A stretch of DNA of 64,000 nucleotides from Ensifer adhaerens (GCF_020035535.1 NZ_CP083350.1:1436501-1500500); one strand, 5' to 3'. Shown: positions 26,995 to 36,052, counted from the first letter of the stretch. Notes: a model not told the origin generated them from the letters alone. A program made the numbers and translations.

Positions 26995-27474
26995 TCAATG
27001 GCCGAACGTTTTCCAAAACAGTAACGCTCTGGCCGCCGCTGCTCGATCGTCAAGTGGCAGCTCCCGCAACTGAGGCAAATGCCCCTCGAATAGCTCTGGT
27101 CCGCGGTCGAAGCTGTCAATATGCGCGACTGGGACGATCCACAAATCGGTGCACGGGCTTGTGTACTTCAGCGGTCTGACCAACCCCTCGGACGCCCACT
27201 GTCGATAGGTAGATAAGGCTTTCGGCCACCGACGGAGTATGGAATCCATTTCAACGCGGATAGTACCCTCACTGATCACTGGTCCAAGGACTGCCTCTAT
27301 GCCGCCGCCGATGCAGTTCGTTAAAACAAGCCTCCTGTCTGTCTGAAGGAGGTCGTGGGCTTCAAGCGAGCGGCCAACGTTACTGCCGACTAGCTTCTCG
27401 GCTGCGACCGCCTCTAATCCGCGGCACTTGGGCCTCCTCGAGCGGGATTTTCGCGTGTCATCTATAGTTTGCAT
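26995..27474 (-). CDS. Hypothetical protein (159 aa)
   Basis: A 159-residue basic protein that I do not recognise. The start ATG at 27474 has AAAGGAAAA upstream at good spacing. A polar N-terminus (RKSRSRRPK) is followed by a mixed domain containing LWIVPVAHIDSFDRGPEL. It faces the 26650-26922 gene end to end. Confidence 0.5.
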   Translation of the reverse strand: MQTIDDTRKSRSRRPKCRGLEAVAAEKLVGSNVGRSLEAHDLLQTDRRLVLTNCIGGGIEAVLGPVISEGTIRVEMDSILRRWPKALSTYRQWASEGLVRPLKYTSPCTDLWIVPVAHIDSFDRGPELFEGHLPQLRELPLDDRAAAARALLFWKTFGH

Positions 27475-27897
27475 AGGTTTTCCTTTTTTGTTTCGTAGGG
27501 CGACTCCCTAGTGTTAGGTGGGCACTTGCAAGCAACAACAGCCGGGAAAGTTCGATACTTGCAGGGTGTAAGTCGCGATAGCCGACCGTCCGTTGCGTCC
27601 TGTGGGATCGGTCGGCTATCGCAGTTGATTAGATCCTTTGGACTATAGCGACGCTGGTCGTTCTAGCATCCTAAGCACCTTTAAGTTCCTTTCCCCTAAT
27701 CCATCGCTCGCGTGTTAGATGACGGCAGTTGCTCTCACACGCGCTCCGACTCATCGATATAGCGTCCCGTATAGGGTCGAACAGGAGCGCGGGCCCCGGC
27801 AAACCGGGTGGTGACCACGACCAATTTAGCACCCTCCAGCAGGCATTCTCTGCAATACAACGTCCCGACCTTCAAGCCTCGCTCGCGTTGCAACCTT
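27475..27897. other. Intergenic region with inverted repeats
   Basis: About 420 bp between a minus-strand hypothetical gene and the terminator of the TonB receptor gene. It contains the 14-bp inverted repeat at 27575-27622. No gene was recognised. Confidence 0.5.
27575..27622. repeat. Perfect 14-bp inverted repeat
   Basis: GCGATAGCCGACCG and its exact reverse complement are separated by 20 bases. The long stem could act as a transcription terminator, an attenuator or a mobile-element remnant. No U-tract follows immediately on either strand. Confidence 0.55.
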
Positions 27898-27937
27898 GAT
27901 GGAGGGCGGTGAGGTCTGGAGGACTCCGCCCTCCATC
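27898..27937 (-). terminator. Hairpin terminator of the TonB receptor gene
   Basis: GATGGAGGGCGG and its perfect reverse complement, with a 16-base loop, begin 6 bp beyond the receptor stop codon on the minus strand. No T-tract follows, so termination efficiency is uncertain. Confidence 0.55.
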
Positions 27938-27942
27938 ATTTG

Positions 27943-30141
27943 TTAGAAGCGCTGCGAGACCGCGACTTTGAAGTATCTTCCTGCCTCAGAATATAGATCT
28001 GTCAGCGTGGTGACATTTTTGACTTCGAGCGCATCAAAGTAGGTCTTGTCGAAGATGTTATAGACCCCACCTTGAACGGTCATCCCCGAAAGCTGCTCGG
28101 GCTGCCACCAGGCAGTCAGATTGATAACTCCATATCCAGGCGGCTTGGAGCTCGCTTGCGATTTTTCCGAAACGGCGGCGGAAGCGACCATTGTTAGGTC
28201 GGTGCCCCACGTCTCTTTTTCGTAGCCGACACCGACTATGGCCTTCAGAGGCGCGACGGAGGCGAGGAGCGAGTCGTCATCGAGGTCCATTCCTCTCGCA
28301 TAGTAGAGCGCGCCGTGAAGTTGCATGCCATTTGCGAATTTTTGGTGGCCCTCGAGCTGGACACCGGAGATCCGAACATTTTCCTTGTTTTCGTAAGTCT
28401 GCACGCCCAGTAAATAGGACGGATCGATGGTTCTATCTAAGCCGGTGCTATCGATGAAATTTCGATATCGTGTGCTATAGGCGCTAATCCGTGCACCCTG
28501 ATCTTCATCGCCAAAATTTGCTCCGACCTCGAAGCCCCAGCTACTCTCCGGTTTGAGCTCGGGATTCCCGATCGACCGATAGTAGGGGTGGTTATCGTAG
28601 TCCACATAGAGCTGATAGGTGCTGGGAGCTTTGAACGCGGTCACGAACTGCGCGTAAAGCTCTGAGTCAGGTGATGGCGTCCAACTTGCACGCACCTTCG
28701 GCGATAAATGCGTTCCGGATTGCCCATCGGGCAGATCCTTAGCGAAGCCGGCCGTTTCCTGCGGGTCCTGCTTGTACCAATCGAACCGAACACCAGGTGT
28801 CAGCGAAAACTGGCTATCACCGAGGCTGATCTTGTCATCGGCGTAAAGTCCGAACTTGTACGAATTCACATCAGGAGCGTAGTTCTGATTTGTATGGTAA
28901 AAGGCGCAACCCGCTGAGGGACTTGTGGCGCAGTTGTCGATGCCAAAAAGATAGTAATCTGTTTGCGAAAACTGAAAGTCCGTACCGAAGGTAAGTTCGT
29001 GGTTGAGAGCTCCAGTTTCAAACGCGGAGTTAGCATATCCCTTAAAGCCAAGGTCGCGCTCCCCGCTCTGCATGACGCGGTCGTATTCACCAAGAGGAGC
29101 AGTCTTTCGAACTCCTAGCGTCCCTTCATCACGGGCGCTACGCTGCCAGTATAGAGTTGCAAAAGCGCTGTCTACGAGACTGTCAGATGATTCTGCTTCG
29201 TATTCATAGTCCAACGAAACACGGTCACGGGTCATCTCGACTATGGAATTGTAAGAGCTGTAACCGGTCGCTGTCCTGTATCCTGAATACGAGCGGAAAT
29301 CTTTGTTCGAATCGTGGCTGTAATGTTCGGCGGTGACCCCTATCGTGTGGCCACCTTCCAATCCCTGACGTAGTTTGAATAAGTAGTTGCGTTGATAATA
29401 GCGCAACGGATCTGCGATCGTCCTCGCAACGCCGGTTCCGGCGACGTCGCCGCCGGTCTTCGTTTCATGCCCTCGTTTGTAGGATGACTGGAAGAGAATA
29501 GAAGTGTCTCGGATTTCGGCGGCCACAGCCCCTGCAGCCGTGAGGGAACGATCCGATCCCGCGTATCCGAATTTTATCTGTCCACCGTAGCTATTCCCAT
29601 CGGTGATTAGATCCTCTGGTTCAAGCGTATTCAGTACCAATGCACCGCCCAATGCCCCAGAGCCAGCGCGGCTTGAGTCTGCGCTGTGTAGGACATCAAC
29701 TGAAGCCAGGGAATTGAAGTCGTACGTATCGGCTCCGCCACCGAACCGGTAAACGTCGTCAAAGAAGTATGGGATCGGGATCCCGTCTGTTAAAGTTAGA
29801 ACACGATCCTGTTCCAACCCTCGGATATTAACGCTCTTCGACGCCTCGTTATATGTAACGCTGGGATCAACGGTGTTTCCAAAATCTTTCAGTTCATCGA
29901 CCTGTTTCTTCTCGAGGGTAGCCCTTGTAGTAACCGTGGTGGCAGGGGAGTCTGAAACGGAGCCTTCCTGTACGAGCCGCTTCCCCTTTACCACAATCTT
30001 TTGCAGGGTCGTCTCCTGACTAGTGGCGGCGGAAGCAGTTGAGTTAGTCGTACGTTGTTGTGCTTGGGAGTGCTTTGGGAGGCAAACGGCGGCAAACGCG
30101 GCGCACGCCAAAAGAACCGTACGAAAACGACGGTCAATCAT
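27943..30141 (-). CDS. TonB-dependent haem/haemoglobin-type outer membrane receptor
   Basis: A 732-residue receptor. A signal peptide (about 1-27, ending SQA) is followed by a TonB-box-like TTLQKIVVKG, a plug domain with VNIRGLEQDRVLTLTDGIPIP, and a 22-strand beta-barrel ending in Phe (VAVSQRF). FKAPSTYQLY ... NHPYY ... GNPELKPESSW follows the FRAP-His-NPNL arrangement of haem/haemoglobin receptors such as HmuR/ShmR. ATG 30141 has AAGGAT upstream. It imports haem or a related iron compound across the outer membrane using TonB energy. A TGA-N9-TCA iron-responsive box upstream supports iron control. No periplasmic binding protein or ABC genes are adjacent, so transport is completed elsewhere. 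Confidence 0.87.
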   Translation of the reverse strand: MIDRRFRTVLLACAAFAAVCLPKHSQAQQRTTNSTASAATSQETTLQKIVVKGKRLVQEGSVSDSPATTVTTRATLEKKQVDELKDFGNTVDPSVTYNEASKSVNIRGLEQDRVLTLTDGIPIPYFFDDVYRFGGGADTYDFNSLASVDVLHSADSSRAGSGALGGALVLNTLEPEDLITDGNSYGGQIKFGYAGSDRSLTAAGAVAAEIRDTSILFQSSYKRGHETKTGGDVAGTGVARTIADPLRYYQRNYLFKLRQGLEGGHTIGVTAEHYSHDSNKDFRSYSGYRTATGYSSYNSIVEMTRDRVSLDYEYEAESSDSLVDSAFATLYWQRSARDEGTLGVRKTAPLGEYDRVMQSGERDLGFKGYANSAFETGALNHELTFGTDFQFSQTDYYLFGIDNCATSPSAGCAFYHTNQNYAPDVNSYKFGLYADDKISLGDSQFSLTPGVRFDWYKQDPQETAGFAKDLPDGQSGTHLSPKVRASWTPSPDSELYAQFVTAFKAPSTYQLYVDYDNHPYYRSIGNPELKPESSWGFEVGANFGDEDQGARISAYSTRYRNFIDSTGLDRTIDPSYLLGVQTYENKENVRISGVQLEGHQKFANGMQLHGALYYARGMDLDDDSLLASVAPLKAIVGVGYEKETWGTDLTMVASAAVSEKSQASSKPPGYGVINLTAWWQPEQLSGMTVQGGVYNIFDKTYFDALEVKNVTTLTDLYSEAGRYFKVAVSQRF

Positions 30142-30258
30142 CGATATATCCTTTCGAAAAATCTCGAGCTTGGCTGGCTCGCCGACGCGCGTTCCGATTG
30201 GCTGGCTAGCTCTTTTGAAACAGAAGCCCGTCCGTTTCATTAGCACGACTAAAAAACA

Positions 30259-30273
30259 TGACAAAAGTTGTCA
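30259..30273. promoter_or_regulatory. IRO-box-like palindrome upstream of the TonB receptor
   Basis: TGACAAAAGTTGTCA is a 6-bp-arm palindrome and fits the rhizobial iron-responsive operator form TGA-N9-TCA bound by RirA. It lies 118 bp upstream of the receptor start and overlaps a TTGACA -35-like hexamer read on the minus strand, so binding there should block transcription when iron is plentiful. Confidence 0.6.
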
Positions 30274-30502
30274 ATATATAATTGCAGCGCGCCGCCAATC
30301 GAGTCCTCTACACTGGGGCAGGGACCAAAATCAAAGGTGGTCGGTCTGAGACAATCGCCAACGTGATCGCACGATGGCGGTAACTCAAGGATCATTGAAT
30401 CGGAATTTACATGCCCAACGGGTTTCGGCCGGGAGTGCAGCTCAAGGGCTTGAATTGATTGGGAGTTAATGCCATCTCATGAGAGTAATCCAGAGGGCCC
30501 CC

Positions 30503-31189
30503 ATGGCAAAGCGCGATGCCATTCCCGTTCCAACGAAACTCCGTTTGTTCGCAGACGCGGCGGGCCACTGTCAGCGCTGCTTGGGCAAGCTTTTCCCTGA
30601 CGAGATGGGTGGCCTGAAGCATATCGCTGAGATGGCGCACGTCATACCCCACGGGGATACCGGCCCTCGTTATGAAGCGCGACCAGACGGCGACTTTGAA
30701 GTCGACTCGTTCGAGAACCTGATTTTGCTGTGCCCGACATGCCATACCATCGTCGACAAGCATCCTGAAGCTTATCCTCGCGATACATTGCTCGGTTGGA
30801 AGCGAGACCATTTCGGTGCATTGGCACGCAAGCAAGGCATCATTACCTACGAAAACCGCCGCGACGTTCGCGACGCCGTTGCCGTAGGTTTGGCACAGAA
30901 TAAAGCGATCTGGGAAAAGTTTGCGCCTTCCGAAGGATCAGAGTTTGAATATGATCCCGAGTCGACGACTGCCATAACATGGACTGATCGTATGCGGAGC
31001 GTCATTTTGCCCAATCATTATCGGATTCAGGCAATCATTGAAGCAAATCTGCGTCACGCGTCCGACGATGAAGGGAAGACGTTTGCCGAATATCGAGAGC
31101 ATGTCCGAGGGCTGACAGCACGCCACGTTTGTGGCGAAGCTGGGGGTACTATAAGATTCCCGGAAGCGATGGAGACCATTTTCGCATGA
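30503..31189 (+). CDS. HNH endonuclease-domain protein
   Basis: A 228-residue protein with an N-terminal HNH nuclease: Cys23 and Cys26 in HCQRC, HIAEMAHVIPH at about 40-50, ENLILLCPTCHTIVDKHP with Asn72, Cys77, Cys80 and His81. The rest (90-228) is a helical region with no clear family. ATG 30503 follows GAGG. Its stop codon overlaps the start of the next gene (ATGA), and that gene in turn overlaps a nucleotidyltransferase-like gene, so the three form one compact operon. This organisation is common in toxin and defence systems; no matching named system is known to me. Confidence 0.82.
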   Translation: MAKRDAIPVPTKLRLFADAAGHCQRCLGKLFPDEMGGLKHIAEMAHVIPHGDTGPRYEARPDGDFEVDSFENLILLCPTCHTIVDKHPEAYPRDTLLGWKRDHFGALARKQGIITYENRRDVRDAVAVGLAQNKAIWEKFAPSEGSEFEYDPESTTAITWTDRMRSVILPNHYRIQAIIEANLRHASDDEGKTFAEYREHVRGLTARHVCGEAGGTIRFPEAMETIFA

Positions 31190-31830
31190 GTTGGCAGGTG
31201 AATTACGCCCTGGACTTTCTTCCGAAGGCCTACGCAGGCATCACAGCTGAACCCCTGGGCGGGGACATCATTAAGTTAACGGTGATGCATCAGCCCGACG
31301 TTGTCGCTGCCATTTCCGGGGCGAGGGAAATTGACGCCACAATAGCCGAACTCTATTTACAACAGAGCCCGCAGATCGATTTCCTGTGTGGTTACCGCAA
31401 AGAGTGCGTTTGGCATGGTGCATCGATCCAATTCCTCGAAGAGCGCGGAATTGGATGGGGAACCCCCGGTACCCTTGCTACTGCTTCGCAGGCGGGCAAG
31501 GCTAGGGGGGCCCCACACAAGGATTTCAGGTTTTCACACAGACTACTGTTGCAAACCAAGAGCGTCGTAAAAGGCATCCAGCGGCACTATGACCGGTTAT
31601 ACGACATCACCGTGAAAAGTGGTCGGACGTTGAGGGTAGGCTTGCTGTTGGAGTATGAGCCAATTGCCGACTCGGTGCGCTCTTTTTGGGATCGGTTCGG
31701 CGCGGTGGATGTATTTTGGAACATCAATCCTAACGGCAGCCCAACTTTGGAGGCGATCAGCGCAGCAAAAGATCTTGGGTGTGAGGTACTGAAGTGGGAC
31801 GATTTCAAGGAGTATATGGGGAAAGCTTGA
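31186..31830 (+). CDS. Hypothetical protein of the HNH/nucleotidyltransferase operon
   Basis: A 214-residue protein of unknown family, started at ATG 31186 in a 4-base overlap with the HNH gene. It is alpha/beta overall: a strand-rich N-half, a helical stretch with HRLLLQTKSVVKGIQRHYDRLYDI, a Rossmann-like strand pair TLRVGLLLEYEPIADSVRSFW and VDVFWNINPNG, and EAISAAKDLGCEVLKWDDF. It has no signal peptide or membrane helix. The tight coupling to both neighbours suggests a structural or regulatory partner of one of them. Confidence 0.6.
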   Translation: MSWQVNYALDFLPKAYAGITAEPLGGDIIKLTVMHQPDVVAAISGAREIDATIAELYLQQSPQIDFLCGYRKECVWHGASIQFLEERGIGWGTPGTLATASQAGKARGAPHKDFRFSHRLLLQTKSVVKGIQRHYDRLYDITVKSGRTLRVGLLLEYEPIADSVRSFWDRFGAVDVFWNINPNGSPTLEAISAAKDLGCEVLKWDDFKEYMGKA

Positions 31831-32117
31831 TGACAGCGTCTGAGGTGGCTTCCCTCATTCTCTCATCTTGTCCATCTATGACCAGATTCGAACCCTACAT
31901 GTTCGGTTCGTCTCTGCGGGGCGTCGGCGCAGATATCGACATTCTGGTCGTCGGGCCGCCGGGTGAGCCCTTGGTGCGGCTGAAAGCCGAACTGGCGAAC
32001 GCGGGCGAGGAGCTTCCTCTTCATGTCCTCTACATGTTGCCGTCCGAGGCGGTGGAAACAGGCTTTGTCGAAAATGAGCGGTGCGTTGCTCTGCTGGAAC
32101 TCGCGGGGCATCGATAG
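31830..32117 (+). CDS. Minimal nucleotidyltransferase (MNT-like)
   Basis: A 95-residue protein consisting of little more than a nucleotidyltransferase core: YMFGSSLRGVGADIDILVVG contains the GSS motif at about 26-28 and the metal-binding Asp35/Asp37 pair. The start overlaps the previous stop (TGATG). Minimal nucleotidyltransferases (MNT) act as antitoxins that modify HEPN toxins, but no HEPN partner is seen here, and the neighbour pair is HNH plus an unknown protein. It may regulate one of those by nucleotidylation, which is speculation from arrangement. Confidence 0.75.
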   Translation: MTASEVASLILSSCPSMTRFEPYMFGSSLRGVGADIDILVVGPPGEPLVRLKAELANAGEELPLHVLYMLPSEAVETGFVENERCVALLELAGHR

Positions 32118-32321
32118 ACTAGAGAATCATTTGGAAACATCGGGTAGAGATCATGCCAGGCCAAACTGTGGTATTGATCGACGCTGGCACCAAAACGGAG
32201 TTCGCGTGTCATCGCATCCACTGAGCCTGGTTCAGCGGCCAATCTTCGGGATTGACTTGGCCACTGGGCCCAGGATGAAGACGACTGGAGCGAGGCTGAT
32301 CACCAGCGATCCTCATCGATT

Positions 32322-33815
32322 GTGAAGGCTCTAGCTAGGAGTAGGTGGCAAACTCGGCTAACGCCGCTTGCACCCGGCGTTGGGTTGCATTTGGATGCAA
32401 GGTACGCGTATCTAAATGCAAACACGGTACAGCGGTGGGTGCAAGTGACCGAAGACGACGAAAAAAACGGGCAGCCAGAGGCATCAAACGAAATTTCGCA
32501 GTTGGAGAGTCCCTCCGTCGATGTGTCACGAAAGCCGACAAGCTTGATCCGCCCCCTCGAAGCCAGACAAATCAAGCAAGCCCGATCTGACCTCGCCACT
32601 CTTGCTGCAGCAACAGGTGGCTTAGAAAAGCTGAAAGAACAGGCAATCGACGCGCAGAGGCTGGCAATGGGCTTGTCCGCCGGGTTCAATTTACAGAACT
32701 CAGCGACACTTGCTCTAGGCAAACGGATACAGGAGATGACCGCGTTCTCGAAACTTGCCGAGGGCAGTTTTCCAAGAATGATGGATATTCAGACAAGGTT
32801 TCCGGGCTTTACAGAGATAAAAACCGCAGAGGTCTTAACTCGGAGCTTTAAGTCCGCTTTCGCGCTTACTTCCCTTGAGAAAATGACAGAAACGATGCGC
32901 GACTTGAACGAGCGCGTCGCATCAGTTGGAAAAATCTCCGGCATAGATAGCGTAGGAAATCTCTCGAAGGAGCTGGCCGACAAGATGGCTCCCATGAAAA
33001 CTTTCATGGAAGACCTTCAAAGACACCAATCGTTAGCATTCGGGCCTACAAGCTCATACGGCAAAATTCTTGCACGTGTATCGTCGATGCAGGACGATAT
33101 GAGAGCGCTCGCGGCCCCGTCCATGGCCGCCGCCTTATCCGCGTCATTACTCATCTCCCCGCCACCAAACCTCGACCGTTCTTTGGCCGAGATCACCGCT
33201 GTAGCTAGCCGAGCGTTGCGGTTGGTTCCAGATCGAGAGCTTTGGCAACAGGCCGGCGAGGAATCCCTGCTATTGCGTGGCGTGGGATTGCTCGATGAGA
33301 TGGAGTCTCGTCCAGCACAATCCGTAAACGACTTCGATCAGCAGGTGAACAGGCTGGTTGAAGCCATTGAAAGTGCAGTAGCGAACGCAACGACTCCGTC
33401 GCAGAAGGTTTCGCTCCTGCAGGTTATTTTTTTCCTAGTTCCGATAGTTATATCGATCCTGACCATGGTTCAGGCGGAAACGCATCACATAGAAGACATG
33501 GCGAAGCCCGATGGCACGACGGCGATCGTCGAACAATTGAACAGAAATGGCGAAAAGCTCGACAAACTCGACCAGATTGCGGCCTCTCTTAAAGAGGCAA
33601 CGAAACAGGTTTCGAAGGCAGTCGCTGTCAGAACTGCCAATATAAGAGCAGCCCCGGATAAGACTGCCCAATTGCTTGGAAAGTTGCAGCAAGGCAATAT
33701 CGTTGTCGTGTCTGGCACCGTCGAAAACTGGATTCTGGTCGAATTTTCTGACCCTGTGACAGGTCAAGCGGTCACAGGTTGGGTGTACGCAAAGCTGATG
33801 AAGCGTTTTCAATAG
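32322..33815 (+). CDS. Helical membrane-anchored protein with C-terminal SH3 domain
   Basis: A 497-residue protein. Residues about 75-360 are mostly helical with repeated Ala/Ser/Leu and several phase-like stretches, a transmembrane helix lies near 372-388 (VIFFLVPIVISILTMV), and the C-terminal 65 residues form a bacterial SH3-like domain (ANIRAAPDKTAQLLGKLQQGN, VENWILVEF, GWVYAKLM). GTG 32322 is the first start in frame and lacks a strong ribosome-binding site, so the true N-terminus may be later. The overall layout suggests an envelope or sensor protein. No named family is recognised. It follows the HNH operon after a 204-bp gap. Confidence 0.65.
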   Translation: MKALARSRWQTRLTPLAPGVGLHLDARYAYLNANTVQRWVQVTEDDEKNGQPEASNEISQLESPSVDVSRKPTSLIRPLEARQIKQARSDLATLAAATGGLEKLKEQAIDAQRLAMGLSAGFNLQNSATLALGKRIQEMTAFSKLAEGSFPRMMDIQTRFPGFTEIKTAEVLTRSFKSAFALTSLEKMTETMRDLNERVASVGKISGIDSVGNLSKELADKMAPMKTFMEDLQRHQSLAFGPTSSYGKILARVSSMQDDMRALAAPSMAAALSASLLISPPPNLDRSLAEITAVASRALRLVPDRELWQQAGEESLLLRGVGLLDEMESRPAQSVNDFDQQVNRLVEAIESAVANATTPSQKVSLLQVIFFLVPIVISILTMVQAETHHIEDMAKPDGTTAIVEQLNRNGEKLDKLDQIAASLKEATKQVSKAVAVRTANIRAAPDKTAQLLGKLQQGNIVVVSGTVENWILVEFSDPVTGQAVTGWVYAKLMKRFQ

Positions 33816-33836
33816 CGGATCGGTCTCCCAGCATAG

Positions 33837-34403
33837 TTACCTGGTCGCGGCTTTGAAGACTGGTAACTCGGACAAGCTTTTTCCGACGATGTCCGCAAGA
33901 TTGCGGAGGTTTCCTACAATGGGATCGCCAAAGGCTTCCAAAGTCCAGATCAATGACCGTCGGTGTTCCTCGACCGCGGGGCGGGATAGCTTATCTTCAA
34001 GCGTTGAAGCTGCGATGAGCCTGAATGTTTTCCTTACCTGACCTGGCTCGCGATACATACCCAGGCCATGACAGTAGAGATATTTGTCAATGATCCTATA
34101 GCCCAAGAAGGGGTGAAAACCAGCCAGCTCGGCCGCGCCGCACACTTCCTTCGATCTAGCCTCCCAGGATGGCGCGAGCTTTTGGTAGAATGCCGACATT
34201 TGGGCCAACCCTGATCCGTCCTGGCCAATCACAGCTGCCCCGACGTATTTATCGAAGATTGTCCAACCTTCTGGGTGCATGAACCAAGACAACTTCGACA
34301 GAGCGGACGCCAACTGACGTTCGGAATTGTTTCCATCCTTCCGTTTCAAGAGCATTGGCGTCTTCTTTGACAGAGCGGCCAAAGCCTGCGCTCGTGTGAG
34401 CAA
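33837..34403 (-). CDS. Hypothetical protein (188 aa)
   Basis: A 188-residue mostly helical protein of unknown function, with two possible starts: TTG 34403 or ATG 34355. Recognisable stretches are EGWTIFDKYVGAAVIG and YRIIDKYLYCHGLGMYREPG, which look like conserved regions of a soluble protein. It converges with the SH3 protein gene (22-bp gap), so the two are separate units. Confidence 0.5.
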   Translation of the reverse strand: MLTRAQALAALSKKTPMLLKRKDGNNSERQLASALSKLSWFMHPEGWTIFDKYVGAAVIGQDGSGLAQMSAFYQKLAPSWEARSKEVCGAAELAGFHPFLGYRIIDKYLYCHGLGMYREPGQVRKTFRLIAASTLEDKLSRPAVEEHRRSLIWTLEAFGDPIVGNLRNLADIVGKSLSELPVFKAATR

Positions 34404-34566
34404 AATTCTTGGAACTAAGCTCCGGCGGCGGGGACTTCATAAAAAGATCGACGACCTCAATTGCCAACCAGGAACACTCAGGCGAAGCCCTCATGCTGCC
34501 ATCGTTTGCCGCGAACAACGTGGGGCCGACGTCCGGCCCGATTCGAAAAACCTAAGGACTTTCCCG

Positions 34567-34869
34567 ATGCTGAAAACCACCCTTACCGCAGCCGTTGGCC
34601 TGCTTTCCTTCGCGCCGCTGGCCAATGCCTCAAGCGATGCAGCTTGGAATGCCCTCTTCGCGAAGGCGAACGGAACCTGCATCGGCCAGTCTCGCATGGT
34701 GTCCCCCGAAGCCACCGCGCCAGTCGTCTTCGATGACGTCACCGGGAAGATCGCAGTGCTGCTCCGCGAAAAGAGCCCTAAGACGAAGAAGATGGTCAAT
34801 GTGGTTTGTCTCTACGACAAGAAGTCTGGCAAAGCTTCGATCGCCGAATACCGGTGGCTGGGGCAGTAG
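34567..34869 (+). CDS. Small secreted protein (100 aa)
   Basis: A 100-residue exported protein: a signal peptide (MLKTTLTAAVGLLSFAPLAN, cleavage likely after ANA) precedes a small domain with two cysteines (GTCIGQ and VVCLYD). ATG 34567 has AAGGAC upstream. Function unknown. A related-looking coding remnant follows at 34994-35158 in a different frame. Confidence 0.6.
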   Translation: MLKTTLTAAVGLLSFAPLANASSDAAWNALFAKANGTCIGQSRMVSPEATAPVVFDDVTGKIAVLLREKSPKTKKMVNVVCLYDKKSGKASIAEYRWLGQ

Positions 34870-34993
34870 TCGCCGATCTACTGGCCCCGGAACAAAGCCG
34901 CACACGTCAATACCGGGATGTCCATTACGGGGTCGTCCCAGAGGGAGGTGCCGACGGTGGAGGAATTCCACCAAACATCAAGCACTTCGACTC

Positions 34994-35158
34994 AACCATC
35001 CGCAGGCAGTCGCCGTCATTAAGGCAAAGGGTCCGTTCCCGACCGCAACCGGCGAACTCGGCTCTGACGAAAAGCGCGACATCACGTGTCTGGACTACGT
35101 CATGTATCCCTGGAAGAAGGGTGAGGACGGCAAGTACAACTGCTTCCAGAATAAGTAG
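34994..35158 (+). pseudogene. Coding remnant after the small secreted protein gene
   Basis: A 54-codon stretch (NHPQAVAVIKAKGPF ... CLDYVMYPWKKG ... YNCFQNK, stop) with coding-like character but no start codon of its own in a sensible place; it sits in a frame different from the preceding gene. It may be the 3-prime end of a decayed sister gene. A terminator follows at 35202. Confidence 0.35.
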
Positions 35159-35201
35159 CTGAACGCTGTTCGAACGCGCGGTAGTGCGTCAGTAACCATT
35201 A

Positions 35202-35223
35202 GCCCGGCAAAAATTCGCCGGGC
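35202..35223 (+). terminator. Rho-independent-like terminator
   Basis: GCCCGGC, loop AAAAATTC, GCCGGGC, then TTT: a 7-bp GC-rich stem ending 65 bp after the remnant stop codon. Confidence 0.6.
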
Positions 35224-36011
35224 TTTGGAAGACCGCCGGCCGCGTGGAAGGGCCGGCGACATCGCGCTTTGTCTGGACTCCGCATTATGACTCGTGAGGT
35301 CCATTCGGAGGAAAATATAATTCACATGTCGATCGACTGGATTTCTTCGTTGCTGGACCGTTCGGACGCGCGGGGCAGCAATCTCTTCAGTCAGCGCCCG
35401 ATTGCGGACGGCGGCGATCTGAGCTTGCGCCTTGCCGTCGCGACCTCTTCACCGGCAAATTGCAAGCGTTTGCGGCAATCAGGTTGGCGCGAATGAGCGG
35501 GGGTTCCGCTCGTTCTGATAGCAAGCCCGCCAAGCGCTATGGGCGCTCTTCCTGCGAGAACAGGGTTTGTAGTGCGCGGATCCTGGCATCGATCGTACGG
35601 GCACCTTAAAGCGGGTGCATCTAGGCCACATTGCCCGACGTCAGGTCTCCCTCACGGTTACGGAGAACTTGAGAGTTGCGCACATGCACAATGCGCCTGG
35701 AAATCGTATCCACTGGAATGTTTCCGACATATTCGACTTGTTTCATCGTCTCCGCGAACGCAAAAACCACCATGCTGGGCTTCTCTCTGGTAGCGAGCAG
35801 CAGATATGGTCACGCACTGGTCATCGGCGGTGCGGTCCGAAGGGCGGAGCGATCATCCATGACGCTGTACCTTTCCTGGCTGTCGTCGCTACTCGCTCAC
35901 CTCTCGGTGTTGGAGAAAGGCAAGCGATACTAAGCGGTATCGGCCAGACGACGCGGCCTTTTCGTGTGTGAACCAAGTGGACGAGTGTTCCCCCTTTTCC
36001 AACGCAACTCA
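35224..36011. other. Gene-poor region
   Basis: Nearly 800 bp with no supported gene. A frame starting at 35326 (MSIDWISSLLDRSDARG, 56 residues) recalls the beginning of AraC-type regulators, but it stops early, so at most a decayed fragment remains. Confidence 0.4.
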
Positions 36012-36052
36012 TTGACAACGGCCGATCGGCTAAGATATTTATCGACTGATAA
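36012..36052 (+). promoter_or_regulatory. Promoter and operator-like palindrome upstream of the OYE gene
   Basis: A TTGACA -35 hexamer at 36012-36017 is spaced 16 bp from a GATATT -10 at 36034-36039. A palindrome TTATC-N4-GATAA at 36039-36052 overlaps the expected transcription start, a position suited to repression. Confidence 0.5.

Noticed and set aside
34249..34518. Frameshifted extension of the 33837-34403 gene
   Set aside because: The overlapping frame has no independent conservation signal, and the 188-residue frame reads coherently alone.
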